Source of the DNA: Campylobacter coli 76339
GTDB lineage: Bacteria; Campylobacterota; Campylobacteria; Campylobacterales; Campylobacteraceae
Direction of reading: 5' to 3'
Length of the DNA: 64,000 nucleotides
NCBI GenBank assembly: GCA_000470055.1
Contig: HG326877.1
Coordinates: 881,661 to 945,660, forward strand
Part shown: piece after piece, positions 36,447 through 46,588 of the stretch
How the letters are laid out: every line of letters begins with the position of its first letter
Numbering within the stretch: the first letter of the stretch is position 1
Program-made: the position numbers and the translations under genes
Notes under the pieces: generated by a model
Databases searched by the model: none
What the model was told of the DNA's origin: nothing
What the model saw: only the letters and a program-made list of their open reading frames with translations

Positions 36447-38003
36447 TTAGTTTTCTATTTTAGGCTCGCCAAAATATTCTCTTAAAGCTTCTTTTGTATC
36501 CTCTTGAGGATCAAATTTCTTTGCTCCTTGTTTTAGCTCATTAAAAGAAGAGTGAAGATCTATTTTTTTAGGGCTTTGCGCTTCATTATTTTGTTGAGGT
36601 AGTTCTTGGGTCAAGGATTGTAATTTGCTCTCATCTATAATAATTGCTTTTTGTACAGCAATTTTAGCATCGGAGCCAAAATGATTTCTAAAAAGTTCTT
36701 GGATTAGTTTAAAGCCCTTATTAAGCTTATCGCGATTGCTTCCTTGTGCGTTTGAGCTAATAGTCAAAATTTCATTTTCATAACTTATAAATCGAGTGCT
36801 TTGTTTAAAACATTCTCCAAGTTCATAATCCCTATCGTAGATTTTATCAAGTAAAATTTCATATGCATTTTTAATCGGTGATGATTTTTGAAATTCTACT
36901 ACTATAGGGGTTTTTATTTCTTGTTTTTCTGGATTAGAATTTGTATTTGTAAGGTTTTTTTGAATTTCGTTAATTTGCGTATCGATTTCTTTTAAATGAC
37001 TTGCTTCCATCATCATAAAAGCCATCACGCAAAGTGTAAAGCCATCATCATCGCAGATAAGATTTTTTGCCCTTGCTAGGATACGGAAAAATCTTTCATA
37101 AATGAGAGTTGAAAATTCACTGCTTTTTGCAAAAAAACTTTCTTTTAGATAAAAAAGCATTTCATCGATTACGCTTGAGGCTTCGTAGTCTTTAAGCTCT
37201 TCTAAAAAATCAAAAACTCTATCCTTGTTTTTGGTTAAAATGGCATGGTAAAATTCCTTGATTTTAGCAGGATCTAAAAAGCCTAACATGTCAGTAATCT
37301 TGCTCGTACTTATATCGTTTTGGCAAAAGATAATAGCTTGATCAAGCAAGGTAAGAGTATCCCTTAAAGAGCCATTTCCACTTCTTGCGACAAATTTCAA
37401 GGCTTCTTCTTCAAATTTGACATTTTCTTTGTTTAAAATTTCTTTTAAATGATTTAAAATTTCATTTTGCGGAATTTGCTTGAAACGAAAATGTTGCGTC
37501 CTTGAAAGCACGGTAGCGGGCAATTTTAAAGGATCGGTGGTTGCTAGGATAAATTTTACATAGCTTGGAGGCTCTTCTAGTGTTTTTAAAAGTGCATTAG
37601 CTGCTTGAGGTGTTAGCATATGTACTTCATCGATGATAAAGATTTTAAATCTTGCCATGGAAGGGGTATATTTGGTTTGCTCAATAAGAGCTTGTATGTC
37701 TTCTAGCCCCCGATTGCTAGCGGCGTCCATCTCGATAATGTCTATATGCTTGCCTTCGAGTGCAGCAAGGCATTGTTTGCAAGTTCCACAAGGGGTATCG
37801 CTTGGGCCATTATCGCAAACTAGGGCTCTAGAAAAAATTCTAGCACTTGAGGTTTTACCGCTTCCGCGTAAGCCTGAAAAAAGATAAGCATGAGCTAAGC
37901 GATTGTGATTTAATGCATATTTTAAGCTTGTGCTGACTGTTTTTTGCCCTATGAGTTCATCAAAGGTTTTAGGTCTGTATTTAATCGCTAAGGCTTGAAG
38001 CAT
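36447..38003 (-). CDS. dnaX: DNA polymerase III subunit gamma/tau
   Basis: Clamp-loader ATPase. The 518-residue protein has Walker A FSGLRGSGKTS, the zinc Cys cluster CDNG..CGTCKQC, DEVHML (Walker B), and FILATTDP (sensor 1). The C-terminal part after about 340 is the variable tau region. It is 2 bases downstream of rho and ends convergently with copA, 11 bases apart. Confidence 0.95.
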   Translation of the reverse strand: MLQALAIKYRPKTFDELIGQKTVSTSLKYALNHNRLAHAYLFSGLRGSGKTSSARIFSRALVCDNGPSDTPCGTCKQCLAALEGKHIDIIEMDAASNRGLEDIQALIEQTKYTPSMARFKIFIIDEVHMLTPQAANALLKTLEEPPSYVKFILATTDPLKLPATVLSRTQHFRFKQIPQNEILNHLKEILNKENVKFEEEALKFVARSGNGSLRDTLTLLDQAIIFCQNDISTSKITDMLGFLDPAKIKEFYHAILTKNKDRVFDFLEELKDYEASSVIDEMLFYLKESFFAKSSEFSTLIYERFFRILARAKNLICDDDGFTLCVMAFMMMEASHLKEIDTQINEIQKNLTNTNSNPEKQEIKTPIVVEFQKSSPIKNAYEILLDKIYDRDYELGECFKQSTRFISYENEILTISSNAQGSNRDKLNKGFKLIQELFRNHFGSDAKIAVQKAIIIDESKLQSLTQELPQQNNEAQSPKKIDLHSSFNELKQGAKKFDPQEDTKEALREYFGEPKIEN

Positions 38004-38005
38004 CT

Positions 38006-39304
38006 CTACTCATTCATAATAGATAAAAGTTCTACATTGTCTTTAGTTTTTAGCATTTTTGAATAAAGGAATTTAAGCGCTTCGATATCATCCATTTGAG
38101 AAATCGCCGAGCGAATAGCCCAAATTTTTTGTAGTTCTGCCACTCCTTGTAAAAGCTCTTCTTTTCGAGTTCCGGATTTGATGATATTAATCGCAGGATA
38201 AATTCTTCTATCTGAAATATTTCTATCTAGGACTATTTCACTATTACCCGTTCCTTTAAATTCTTCAAAGATCACATCATCCATTCTTGAACCTGTGTCG
38301 ATAAGTGCGGTTGCCACTATGGTCAAGGATCCGCCATTTTCTATATTTCTTGCTGCACCAAAAAAGCGTTTAGGCTTATGAAGTGCGTTAGCATCCACCC
38401 CACCACTTAATACCTTTCCACTGCTTGGGGTTGCGGTGTTATAAGCTCTAGCAAGCCTTGTGATACTATCTAGTAAAATGATAACATCTTTACCTGTTTC
38501 AACCATTCTTTTTGCTTTTTCGATAACAAGCTCTGCTACGCGAACATGGTTGTAAGCAGGTAAATCAAAAGTAGAGCTAAACACTTCACCCTTTACACAT
38601 CTTTGCATATCAGTAACCTCTTCAGGTCTTTCATCGACTAAAAGAACGATTAAATGCATTTCAGGATGATTTTTAGCAATCGCGCTTGCTAGCTCTTTCA
38701 TAAGTTCTGTTTTACCTGTTCTTGGTGGCGCTACGATGAGTCCGCGTTGCCCTTTACCTATAGGAGTAAAAAGATCTAAAATCCTTCCGGTTAATTTCAT
38801 GGCATCGTATTCGAGTTTGATTTTTTCTGTTGGAAAAATAGGAGTTAGGTTGTCAAATAAAGGTCTTTCTTTGGCTTCTTGCAAAGGTAAATAATTAATC
38901 GCTTCTATTTTTAAAAGAGCATAGTATTTTTCTTGATCTTTAGGCTCTCTAACTTGTCCAGTTACTATATCGCCTACGCGCAGGGCAAATTTACGAATTT
39001 GTGAGTTTGAAACATAAGCATCATTAACACTATCGCTTAAATTTGAATCCATACCCCTTAAAAAGCCATAACCTTCTGAAGAAATTTCTAAAATTCCTGT
39101 AAAAAGGATAAAGCCACCCTTTTTGGTTTGAGCTTTTAAAATTTCGAAAATAAGTTCTTGACGGCGAAATTCTCTAGGATTTTCTATCTCACATTCATTG
39201 GCTATTTTGACTAGATTTTCTAAGTCAAGTAGTTTTAAATCTTCAATTTTATAACCCTCCACCGGAATGTGGGTTCTTTGATGTTGTTTTTTTTCTTTTT
39301 CCAT
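38006..39304 (-). CDS. rho: Transcription termination factor Rho
   Basis: Hexameric RNA helicase for factor-dependent termination. The 432-residue protein has the RNA-binding cold-shock-like domain (about 60-140, [14 protein letters not shown]), Walker [28 protein letters not shown] and the R-loop segment ending [18 protein letters not shown], here given only in part. ATG 39304 is used, with GAGG six bases upstream. A TTG four codons earlier overlaps that site. Directly followed by dnaX. Confidence 0.96.
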   Translation of the reverse strand: MEKEKKQHQRTHIPVEGYKIEDLKLLDLENLVKIANECEIENPREFRRQELIFEILKAQTKKGGFILFTGILEISSEGYGFLRGMDSNLSDSVNDAYVSNSQIRKFALRVGDIVTGQVREPKDQEKYYALLKIEAINYLPLQEAKERPLFDNLTPIFPTEKIKLEYDAMKLTGRILDLFTPIGKGQRGLIVAPPRTGKTELMKELASAIAKNHPEMHLIVLLVDERPEEVTDMQRCVKGEVFSSTFDLPAYNHVRVAELVIEKAKRMVETGKDVIILLDSITRLARAYNTATPSSGKVLSGGVDANALHKPKRFFGAARNIENGGSLTIVATALIDTGSRMDDVIFEEFKGTGNSEIVLDRNISDRRIYPAINIIKSGTRKEELLQGVAELQKIWAIRSAISQMDDIEALKFLYSKMLKTKDNVELLSIMNE

Positions 39305-39387
39305 AAGTCCTCGCAAGAAAGCAGTAATTTTGTAGCAAATTAAAACCGTGATTTTAATAAAAAAATATACTTTTTGTCAAATTTGTC

Positions 39388-39393
39388 TATAAT
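39388..39393 (+). promoter_or_regulatory. Predicted -10 box of ccoI
   Basis: A perfect TATAAT preceded by T-rich sequence. A start near 39400 leaves a short leader of under 25 bases before ccoI. Confidence 0.45.
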
Positions 39394-39416
39394 TATAAAA
39401 AATATTTTTTTAAAGA

Positions 39417-41780
39417 ATGATTATGAAATGTGAACATTGTAGACTGGATTATCAAAAATCTCAAATGATAGAAACGAAGGGTAAATTTTTTTGTTGCAAG
39501 GGTTGTTTGAGTGTTTGGGAAATTTTGCATGAAAGTGGCTTAGATGAATTTTATGAAAGGTTGGGCAACCACGCACTTAAGCCAGTTAGCTTAGAAAATT
39601 CTAGTAAAAACTATGATGAGTTTATCACCAAAACCAAAGAGGGTTTTAGCGAAATTTATCTCATGATACACGGTATAGAATGCTCCGCTTGTGTTTGGCT
39701 CAATGAGAGAGTTTTAACTAAACAAGAAGGAATTTTGGAATTAGATATCAATCACCTTTCGCATAAAGCACGCATTGTTTTTGATGAGCAAAGTGTTTCT
39801 TTGGCGCAAATTTTAAATCTTATTGAAAGTATAGGATATAAAGCCAGTGCTTATGATCCGTCTAAAAATTCCAAAAAGGCGGATTTGATCAAGCGCGAAT
39901 TTTATTCTAAACTCATAGTTGCCATCGCTTGTGTGATGAATATCATGTGGATAGCAGTAGCAAAATATGCGGGATTTTTTAGTGGTATGGATAGGGATAT
40001 TAAAGATATTTTAAATTTTGCTGAATTTATCCTTTGCTCTCCTGTGCTTTTTTATACGGGTTCGAATTTTTATAAAAGCGCTTTTAAAGCTTTAAAAATG
40101 CGTAGTTTAAATATGGATAGCTTAGTTATAAGCGGAGCAAGCTTGGCTTATGGATACTCTTTATGGGCGATGTTTTTTAGAGTGGGTGAGGTGTATTTTG
40201 ATTCTGTGGCTATGATTATTTGTTTTGTTTTTATAGGCAAATATCTTGAAATGTTTAGCAAAAAACGCGCTTTGGATACAGTAGATGGCTTGAATGATTT
40301 TTTACAAAATGAAGTTTTGGTTTTTAATGGCAAAGATTTTGAACCTAAAGATGTTCAAAAGGTTAATATCGGAGATAGAATCTTACTTAAAAGTGGAGAT
40401 AAAATTCTAATAGACGGAATTTGCAAAAAGGGTGAAGCAAGCATCGACACCTCTTCTTTAAGTGGCGAAAATGAGCCTTGCTTTGTGGGTGTAGGTGGCA
40501 TTGTAAATTCAGCTTGTATTGTACTAGATGGAAGCATAGAATACGAAGCAAGTAAGCTTTATAAGGATTCTAAATTAAATCAAATCATAAGACTTTTGGA
40601 ATTTGCTAGCACCAAAAAAGCTAGACTTGAAAGCTTGGTTTCTCAAATTTCTGCTTATTTTTCTCGTACTATTTTAACTCTTGCCTTGCTTTGTTTTTTC
40701 TTTTGGCTGTTTTATCATCAAGAAAGTGTTGAAATTTCACTTGTTCATGCGATTTCTGTTTTAATCATTGCTTGTCCTTGTGCTTTAGCTTTAGCTACTC
40801 CAGTAAGCAATCTTATCGCTTTAGGTCAGGCTTTAAAAAGGGCGATTTTATTTAAGGATTCAAGCGTGGTTGAAAAACTTTCAAAATGCGATATAGCAGT
40901 ATTTGATAAAACGGGAGTCCTTACTCAAACCCAATTAAAAATAGCTGAAGTTTTTTTAGATGAAAGGCTAAATTTAGATGAGTTTTATAGCTTTGTATCG
41001 CTTTCAAATCATCCTATTGCTAAAAGTGTAGCACAGTTTTTGCAAGATAAAAATGCAAAGCTTTTAAATTTGGATTTTAAGGGTTTGAGCAATATCCAAG
41101 CAAAGGGTATTAAAGCCTATCTTGATAATGCTTTATTTTTGGGCGGAAGTTCGAAATTTCTAGAAGATAATGGGATAAAATGCAAAAAAGAATTTAATAA
41201 TTCTCATTTTATTTTTGCGCGCGATAATGAAATTCTTGCTTATTTTGAATTTTCAAGTGTGCTAAGAGAGGGTGTTAAAGAGCTTATATCTTATCTTAAA
41301 CAAGCTAAGATTGATACGATGATTTTGAGTGGAGATAACGAAAAAGCGGTTGAAAAAATTGCTAAAGAATTAGGCATTTCTTCTTTTTATGCATCTTGCT
41401 TGCCTCAAGATAAAATGCAAGCAATTGAAAATTTAAGCCATAAGAAAAAAGTTTTATTCGTAGGCGATGGAGTTAATGATGCCTTGGCTTTAAAATATGC
41501 CGCTGTGGCAATATCTTTGCGAGAGGGGAGTGATTTGGCGATCGAAAATAGCGATATTTTACTTTTGAAAAATGATTTGCTTTCTTTAAAATATGCCATT
41601 AAGCTTTCTAAGGATACTTATAAGATTATCAAGCAAAATTTAATTCTTTCTTTAGCTTACAATGCTTTTACTATACCTTTGGCATTTTTAGGTTTGATTA
41701 ATCCTTTAATTGCAGCACTTTCTATGTCTTTTAGTAGTATAATGGTGATTTTAAATGCTTTAAGGATAAAAAATGAATAG
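39417..41780 (+). CDS. ccoI: cbb3 oxidase assembly P-type ATPase (copper)
   Basis: CcoI (FixI) moves copper across the membrane for insertion into cbb3-type cytochrome c oxidase. The 787-residue protein has the characteristic N-terminal CEHC and FCCKGC cysteine cluster, an HMA domain with GIECSACVW, the CPC motif in IIACPCALALATP, the phosphorylation motif FDKTGVLTQ, SNHPIAKS and VGDGVNDALAL. A second ATG two codons on (39423) is equally possible. It overlaps ccoS by 8 bases, the standard ccoIS arrangement. Confidence 0.94.
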   Translation: MIMKCEHCRLDYQKSQMIETKGKFFCCKGCLSVWEILHESGLDEFYERLGNHALKPVSLENSSKNYDEFITKTKEGFSEIYLMIHGIECSACVWLNERVLTKQEGILELDINHLSHKARIVFDEQSVSLAQILNLIESIGYKASAYDPSKNSKKADLIKREFYSKLIVAIACVMNIMWIAVAKYAGFFSGMDRDIKDILNFAEFILCSPVLFYTGSNFYKSAFKALKMRSLNMDSLVISGASLAYGYSLWAMFFRVGEVYFDSVAMIICFVFIGKYLEMFSKKRALDTVDGLNDFLQNEVLVFNGKDFEPKDVQKVNIGDRILLKSGDKILIDGICKKGEASIDTSSLSGENEPCFVGVGGIVNSACIVLDGSIEYEASKLYKDSKLNQIIRLLEFASTKKARLESLVSQISAYFSRTILTLALLCFFFWLFYHQESVEISLVHAISVLIIACPCALALATPVSNLIALGQALKRAILFKDSSVVEKLSKCDIAVFDKTGVLTQTQLKIAEVFLDERLNLDEFYSFVSLSNHPIAKSVAQFLQDKNAKLLNLDFKGLSNIQAKGIKAYLDNALFLGGSSKFLEDNGIKCKKEFNNSHFIFARDNEILAYFEFSSVLREGVKELISYLKQAKIDTMILSGDNEKAVEKIAKELGISSFYASCLPQDKMQAIENLSHKKKVLFVGDGVNDALALKYAAVAISLREGSDLAIENSDILLLKNDLLSLKYAIKLSKDTYKIIKQNLILSLAYNAFTIPLAFLGLINPLIAALSMSFSSIMVILNALRIKNE

Positions 41781-41973
41781 TGTAATCATGATGATGATAG
41801 GGGTTTCAATACTGGGTTTTTTTATTATACTGGCTACCTTGCTTTGGGGGATAAGGACTAAACAGTTTGATGATGATTATAAATTTACTACTCTAAATGA
41901 TGATGAGGATGCTTTGCGTGATGCTATAGAATTAGAAAAAAGAAAAAAGGAAGCTTTAAAAAAGAGAAAATAA
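41773..41973 (+). CDS. ccoS: cbb3 oxidase maturation protein CcoS
   Basis: A 66-residue protein with one N-terminal membrane helix (IGVSILGFFIILATLLWGIRTKQFDD in part, with WxxxxxQFDD) and a basic tail. QFDD after the helix is the CcoS signature. It is needed for cofactor insertion into cbb3 oxidase and overlaps ccoI. Confidence 0.93.
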   Translation: MNSVIMMMIGVSILGFFIILATLLWGIRTKQFDDDYKFTTLNDDEDALRDAIELEKRKKEALKKRK

Positions 41974-41998
41974 AGGCTTTCTAGATTTTGAAAGCCTT
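41973..41998. terminator. Terminator between ccoS and cytochrome c gene
   Basis: A 9-bp perfect stem (AAGGCTTTC with GAAAGCCTT, 8-base loop) between two convergent genes, starting on the ccoS stop codon. Confidence 0.7.
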
Positions 41999-42002
41999 GG
42001 AA

Positions 42003-42302
42003 TTATAAAGTTTCGATATAAGCTTCAATAGCTTTGAAATCTTCTTCAGTTAAACCTTTAAGGTTGATCTTCATGATCGCGCCTTGTCCATAAGCATTTC
42101 TTTTACCTGCTGCATAATCTTTCATGTATTGAAGTCTTTCAGCTGAAGAGATAGTTTTTAATGCTGGAACTTTGTTTAGATAAACTTTATCAGCTTTTGC
42201 ACCGTGACATACTGCGCATTTTTTAAAAAGTGTAGCTCCATCTGCAGCGAAAGCTGATACGCCAAGACATGCTAAAGCAGAAACTGCTAATAATTTTTTC
42301 AT
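42003..42302 (-). CDS. Small periplasmic monohaem cytochrome c
   Basis: Cytochrome c553-like electron carrier of 99 residues. It has a signal peptide (KKLLAVSALACLGVSAFA), the haem site CAVCH, and an axial Met in GAIMKINL. Start 42302 has AAGGAG seven bases upstream. A longer frame reading adds 19 unlikely residues. It could pass electrons from the bc1 complex to the cbb3 oxidase. Confidence 0.94.
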   Translation of the reverse strand: MKKLLAVSALACLGVSAFAADGATLFKKCAVCHGAKADKVYLNKVPALKTISSAERLQYMKDYAAGKRNAYGQGAIMKINLKGLTEEDFKAIEAYIETL

Positions 42303-42407
42303 TATATTCTCCTTGAAAAATTTTAATGCGTAACAATTATATATCTTTAATTTTAACATTTTTCTTAAAAATGGAAAAAAGTTTATTTTCTTTAATTTGA
42401 ATTATAT

Positions 42408-42413
42408 TATAAT
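42408..42413 (+). promoter_or_regulatory. -10 box giving a predicted leaderless gmhB transcript
   Basis: A perfect TATAAT ends 6 bases before the gmhB ATG at 42420, so a start 7 bases downstream falls on the A of the ATG. No ribosome binding site exists before this start. Confidence 0.5.
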
Positions 42414-42419
42414 ATACCC

Positions 42420-42938
42420 ATGAAAAGAAAAGCGTTATTTTTAGACAGAGATGGCATTATAAATATAGATAAAAAATATGTTCATAAAATTCAGGATTTT
42501 GAGTTTTGTGATGGAATTTTTGAGCTTTGTAGGTATTTTTTAGCACAAAAATATTTACTTTTCGTCGCTACAAATCAATCAGGCATCGCAAGAGGATATT
42601 ATACTCAAGAAGACTTTTTTAAGCTTTGTGATTTTATGCTTGATGAATTTATGAAAGAAAATGTAAAAATTGATAAAATTTATCATTGTCCTCATTTAGA
42701 GGGGTGTGAGTGCCGCAAACCTAAAGCAGGAATGCTTTTAAAAGCCAAGGAAGAATTTGATATAGATATGGATAGTTCCATTTTTATAGGGGATAATATT
42801 AGCGATATGCAAGCTGGAAAAAATGCACAAATTGGTACTTTGTGTTTGGTAAATAAAGAAGAAAAAGAAGGCGATTTTTTTAGACAATTTAAAAATTTAA
42901 ATGAACTTTTAGATTTTTTACAAAAAAAAGGAAGATAG
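42420..42938 (+). CDS. gmhB: D-glycero-beta-D-manno-heptose-1,7-bisphosphate 7-phosphatase
   Basis: GmhB removes the 7-phosphate in ADP-heptose synthesis for the LOS inner core. The 172-residue HAD-family protein has FLDRDGIINID (nucleophile Asp), ATNQSGIARG, a zinc Cys/His loop (CPHLEGCECRKP) and FIGDNISDM. It begins the heptose operon gmhB-hldD-hldE-gmhA. Its start appears leaderless. Confidence 0.95.
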   Translation: MKRKALFLDRDGIINIDKKYVHKIQDFEFCDGIFELCRYFLAQKYLLFVATNQSGIARGYYTQEDFFKLCDFMLDEFMKENVKIDKIYHCPHLEGCECRKPKAGMLLKAKEEFDIDMDSSIFIGDNISDMQAGKNAQIGTLCLVNKEEKEGDFFRQFKNLNELLDFLQKKGR

Positions 42939-43892
42939 ATGAAAATAGCAATCACAGGAGGTGCAGGTTTTATAGGCTCGCAACTTGCCTTAAATTTACA
43001 AGATGAGCATGAAATTTTAATAATCGATAAAATGCGCAGTTATGAGACTTTTGAAAATGGGAATTTGCAAAGTTTTGGGCACTTTAAAAATTTACTCGAT
43101 TTTAATGGCGAGCTTTTTGTGGGTGATATTAATGATGAAAAGGTTTTAAAAAAAATCGAAGATTTTAAACCCGAAGTGATTTTTCATCAAGCAGCGATTT
43201 CAGATACAACGGTTTTTGATCAAACTAAGGTTTTACAGACCAATCTTAATACTTTTAAAGATTTTATAGAACTCAGCATAAAACTTCACGCAAAGCTTGT
43301 TTATGCTAGCTCAGCTTCTGTTTATGGTGATGCAAAAAGCCCACAAACCGTAGGCAAGGATGAAGAGCCTAAAAACCCTTATGCATTTTCCAAATTTATG
43401 ATGGATAAGCTAGCGAAAAAATACTACGATAAAGCCCATTTGGTAGGACTTAGATATTTTAATGTTTATGGTAAAGGTGAGTTTTATAAAAACAAAACTG
43501 CTTCTATGGTAGTGCAGTTTGCTCATCAAATTTTAGCTGGAAAAAATCCGCGTTTATTTGAAGGAAGTGATCAAATTTTTAGAGATTTTACTTATATTAA
43601 AGATGTTATCAGTGCAAACAAAATTGCTCTTGAGTCAAAATGCGGAGTTTATAATGTAGGAAGTGGAGTAGCAAGAAGCTTTCAAGATATAGTAGATATT
43701 TTACAAAAAGAACTTCATACAAATTTAACTTGCGAGTATATCCCAAATCCTTATGCAAAATCTTATCAATTTCACACTCAAGCAAAATTAGATGAAACTT
43801 GGGACTATAGGCCAAAATTCAGTTTAGAAGAGGGCATAAGGGATTATTTAGAAGAAATCAAAAGACTTTTTGAAAAGGAAGTAAATGCTTGA
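42939..43892 (+). CDS. hldD: ADP-L-glycero-D-manno-heptose 6-epimerase
   Basis: HldD converts ADP-D,D-heptose to ADP-L,D-heptose, the sugar used by WaaC and WaaF. The 317-residue short-chain dehydrogenase has [18 protein letters not shown] and the catalytic NPYAFSK. It follows gmhB directly, with GGAAG before the ATG, and overlaps hldE by 8 bases. Confidence 0.95.
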   Translation: MKIAITGGAGFIGSQLALNLQDEHEILIIDKMRSYETFENGNLQSFGHFKNLLDFNGELFVGDINDEKVLKKIEDFKPEVIFHQAAISDTTVFDQTKVLQTNLNTFKDFIELSIKLHAKLVYASSASVYGDAKSPQTVGKDEEPKNPYAFSKFMMDKLAKKYYDKAHLVGLRYFNVYGKGEFYKNKTASMVVQFAHQILAGKNPRLFEGSDQIFRDFTYIKDVISANKIALESKCGVYNVGSGVARSFQDIVDILQKELHTNLTCEYIPNPYAKSYQFHTQAKLDETWDYRPKFSLEEGIRDYLEEIKRLFEKEVNA

Positions 43893-45270
43893 ATTTTTAA
43901 GTGAGCAAAATCCAAAAATTCTTATCATAGGGGATTTTATGGTGGATAATTACACTTGGTGTGATTGTTCGCGTATCAGCCCTGAAGCTCCTGTTTTAGT
44001 AGCAAAAACATTAAAAGAGGATAAAAGATTAGGTGGAGCGGCAAATGTTTATGCAAATTTAAAAAGTCTAGGAGCAGATGTTTTTGCGCTTGGCGTCATA
44101 GGAGATGATGAGAGTGGGAAATTCCTAAAAGAGAATTTAAAAGGGGAATTTTTAATCCAAAAAGGACGCAAAACCCCTTTTAAAAATCGTATCATGGCGC
44201 ATAATCAGCAAGTTTTAAGACTTGACGAAGAGGATACGAGTGCGATTTTGCTAGAAGATGAGCTTGTAGAATTGTTTAATAAAAGAATTAGCAATTTTAA
44301 AGCCGTGGTTTTAAGCGATTATGCAAAAGGAGTTTTAACGCCTAAAGTCTGTAAAACTTTTATCCAAAAAGCAAATGAGTTAAATATACCTATCTTAATC
44401 GATCCTAAAGGAAATGATTTTAACAAATACAGCGGGGCAACGCTTTTAACACCCAATAAAAAAGAAGCTTTAGAGGTTTTAAAATTTGAGAATTTAGAGG
44501 ATGAAAATTTAGAAAAAGGTATTAAAAAACTAAAAGAAGATTTTAGTTTGCGTTATTCTATCATCACGCTTTCAGAAGCAGGGATTGCTCTTTTTGATAA
44601 GAATTTGCGCATAGCTCCTGCTAAGGCTTTAGAAGTTTATGATGTAACCGGAGCAGGTGATAGTGTCATCGCTGTTTTGGCTTTTTGCTTGGCTAGTGGA
44701 GTGGAAATTTTTAAAGCTTGCGAGATTGCAAATGAAGCAGCAGCTATCGTGGTGAGCAAAATAGGCAGTGTGAGTGTGAGCTTTGATGAGATGAAAAGTC
44801 TTAAACGCATAGGTTTTGAAAAAAAGATCAAAACCAAAGAAGAGCTTTTAAAAATTTTAGAGCAAAGTGATAAAAGGATAGTTTTTACAAATGGTTGTTT
44901 TGATATCGTGCATTTTGGACATATAAAATATCTTGAAAAAGCAAAAAGATTGGGCGATATTTTAATCGTTGGTTTAAATTCTGATAAAAGTGTAAAAAGA
45001 CTTAAGGGTGAAGATCGTCCTGTAAATTCAGAATTTCAAAGAGCTTGTATGCTTGCGGCTTTTTATTTTGTGGATTTTGTAGTGATTTTTGATGAGGATA
45101 CGCCTTTAGAGCTTATAAGTTTTTTAAAGCCTGATATTTTGGTAAAAGGAGCTGATTATAAAGATAAGCTTGTGGTGGGTTCAAATTTGGTTTCTAGGGT
45201 TGAATTGATTGATTTTGAAGAGGGTTTTAGTACAAGTAAGATTATAGAGAAAATCAAGGATAAAAAATGA
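43885..45270 (+). CDS. hldE: Bifunctional heptose-7-phosphate kinase / heptose-1-phosphate adenylyltransferase
   Basis: HldE carries out two steps of ADP-heptose synthesis. The 461-residue protein has an N-terminal ribokinase-type domain ([12 protein letters not shown] near 50, [13 protein letters not shown] near 255) and a C-terminal nucleotidyltransferase domain from about 325, with [17 protein letters not shown] and the HxGH motif. Overlaps with hldD and gmhA at both ends show one operon. Confidence 0.96.
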   Translation: MLEFLSEQNPKILIIGDFMVDNYTWCDCSRISPEAPVLVAKTLKEDKRLGGAANVYANLKSLGADVFALGVIGDDESGKFLKENLKGEFLIQKGRKTPFKNRIMAHNQQVLRLDEEDTSAILLEDELVELFNKRISNFKAVVLSDYAKGVLTPKVCKTFIQKANELNIPILIDPKGNDFNKYSGATLLTPNKKEALEVLKFENLEDENLEKGIKKLKEDFSLRYSIITLSEAGIALFDKNLRIAPAKALEVYDVTGAGDSVIAVLAFCLASGVEIFKACEIANEAAAIVVSKIGSVSVSFDEMKSLKRIGFEKKIKTKEELLKILEQSDKRIVFTNGCFDIVHFGHIKYLEKAKRLGDILIVGLNSDKSVKRLKGEDRPVNSEFQRACMLAAFYFVDFVVIFDEDTPLELISFLKPDILVKGADYKDKLVVGSNLVSRVELIDFEEGFSTSKIIEKIKDKK

Positions 45271-45827
45271 TAAATTTAGTAGAAAAAGAATGGCAAGAGC
45301 ATCAAAAAGTTGTCGAGGCAAGTGAAATTTTAAAAGGACAAATTGCAAAAGTAGGCGAGCTTTTGTGCGAGTGTTTAAAAAAAGGTGGAAAAGTTTTAAT
45401 TTGTGGAAATGGTGGGAGCGCTGCGGATTCTCAGCATTTTGCAGCAGAGCTTAGTGGCAGATATAAAAAAGAACGCAAGGCTTTAGCGGGTATAGCCTTA
45501 ACAACAGACACTTCAGCGCTTAGTGCTATAGGTAATGATTATGGATTTGAGTTTGTTTTTTCAAGACAAGTGGAAGCTTTGGGAAATGAAAATGATATTT
45601 TAATAGGTATTTCAACTAGTGGAAAAAGTCCTAATGTCCTAGAAGCATTTAAAAAGGCTAAAGAGTTAAATATGCTTTGCTTGGGGCTTAGCGGCAAAGG
45701 AGGTGGAAAGATGAATGAGCTTTGCGATCATAATCTTGTCGTACCAAGTGATGATACTGCTAGAATTCAAGAAATGCATATCTTAATCATACATATGCTT
45801 TGTCAGATGGCGGATGAAGGATTTTGA
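45267..45827 (+). CDS. gmhA: Sedoheptulose-7-phosphate isomerase
   Basis: GmhA makes D-glycero-manno-heptose 7-phosphate, the first step of heptose synthesis. The 186-residue SIS-domain protein has [17 protein letters not shown] and [12 protein letters not shown], and later HMLCQMAD. It overlaps hldE by 4 bases. A GT25 gene starts on its stop codon. Confidence 0.96.
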   Translation: MINLVEKEWQEHQKVVEASEILKGQIAKVGELLCECLKKGGKVLICGNGGSAADSQHFAAELSGRYKKERKALAGIALTTDTSALSAIGNDYGFEFVFSRQVEALGNENDILIGISTSGKSPNVLEAFKKAKELNMLCLGLSGKGGGKMNELCDHNLVVPSDDTARIQEMHILIIHMLCQMADEGF

Positions 45828-46588
45828 TGAAAGTATTTATTATTAATCTAGAGCGTTCTTTGGATAGAAAAGAGCATATGCAAAGGCAAATTCAAAAACT
45901 TTTTGAAAAGAATCCTAGTCTGAAAAATAAGTTAGAATTTATTTTCTTTAAAGCAGTTGATGCTAAAAACAAAGAACATTTAGAATTTAAACAACATTTT
46001 CCTTGGTGGGCGTCTTGGGTTTTAGGTAGAGAGCTTAGCGATGGAGAAAAGGCTTGTTTTGCAAGTCATTATAAACTTTGGCAAGAATGTGTAAAACTTG
46101 ATGAACCTATAATCATCCTAGAAGATGATGTGGAATTTAGTGATGAATTTTTAAATCATGGGGAAGAATATATAGAAGAGTTGCTAAAGAGTGAGTATGA
46201 GTATATTAGATTGCATTATATTTTTGATAAAAAATTATACACCTTAAATAGCAATTATTATATAAGTTTTGAAAAATTATCAGGTACTCAAGGTTATATA
46301 TTAAAACCTAGTGGTGCAAAAAAATTTATATCAAAAGCAAAATTTATTTATACCCCTGTTGATGATTATATGGATAAATATTATAAACATAAAGTTTTAA
46401 ATATTGTGAATAAACCTTTATTGATCAAATCTCTTGAAGTAAATGAAAGTATTATATCACCAAATGGTAGAAATTATATCAAACCTAAAAATATTAAAAA
46501 GATCATAAGAGAAATTTTTAGATTTTATTCAAGTATTTTTAGGATTCTATATACATATTATATTAAACAAATATTTAAATTAAAATAG
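45827..46588 (+). CDS. Glycosyltransferase family 25 (LOS glycosyltransferase)
   Basis: The 253-residue protein opens with VFIINLERSLDRK, the GT25 signature, and has ILEDDVEF with the acidic DD pair that binds the nucleotide sugar, plus GTQGYILKPSGA. Many members of this family are LOS galactosyltransferases. The acceptor here is not known. ATG 45827 overlaps the gmhA stop (TGATG), so it is coupled to the heptose operon, although it belongs functionally to the variable LOS genes. The last 60 codons are notably AT-rich and basic. Confidence 0.85.
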   Translation: MKVFIINLERSLDRKEHMQRQIQKLFEKNPSLKNKLEFIFFKAVDAKNKEHLEFKQHFPWWASWVLGRELSDGEKACFASHYKLWQECVKLDEPIIILEDDVEFSDEFLNHGEEYIEELLKSEYEYIRLHYIFDKKLYTLNSNYYISFEKLSGTQGYILKPSGAKKFISKAKFIYTPVDDYMDKYYKHKVLNIVNKPLLIKSLEVNESIISPNGRNYIKPKNIKKIIREIFRFYSSIFRILYTYYIKQIFKLK

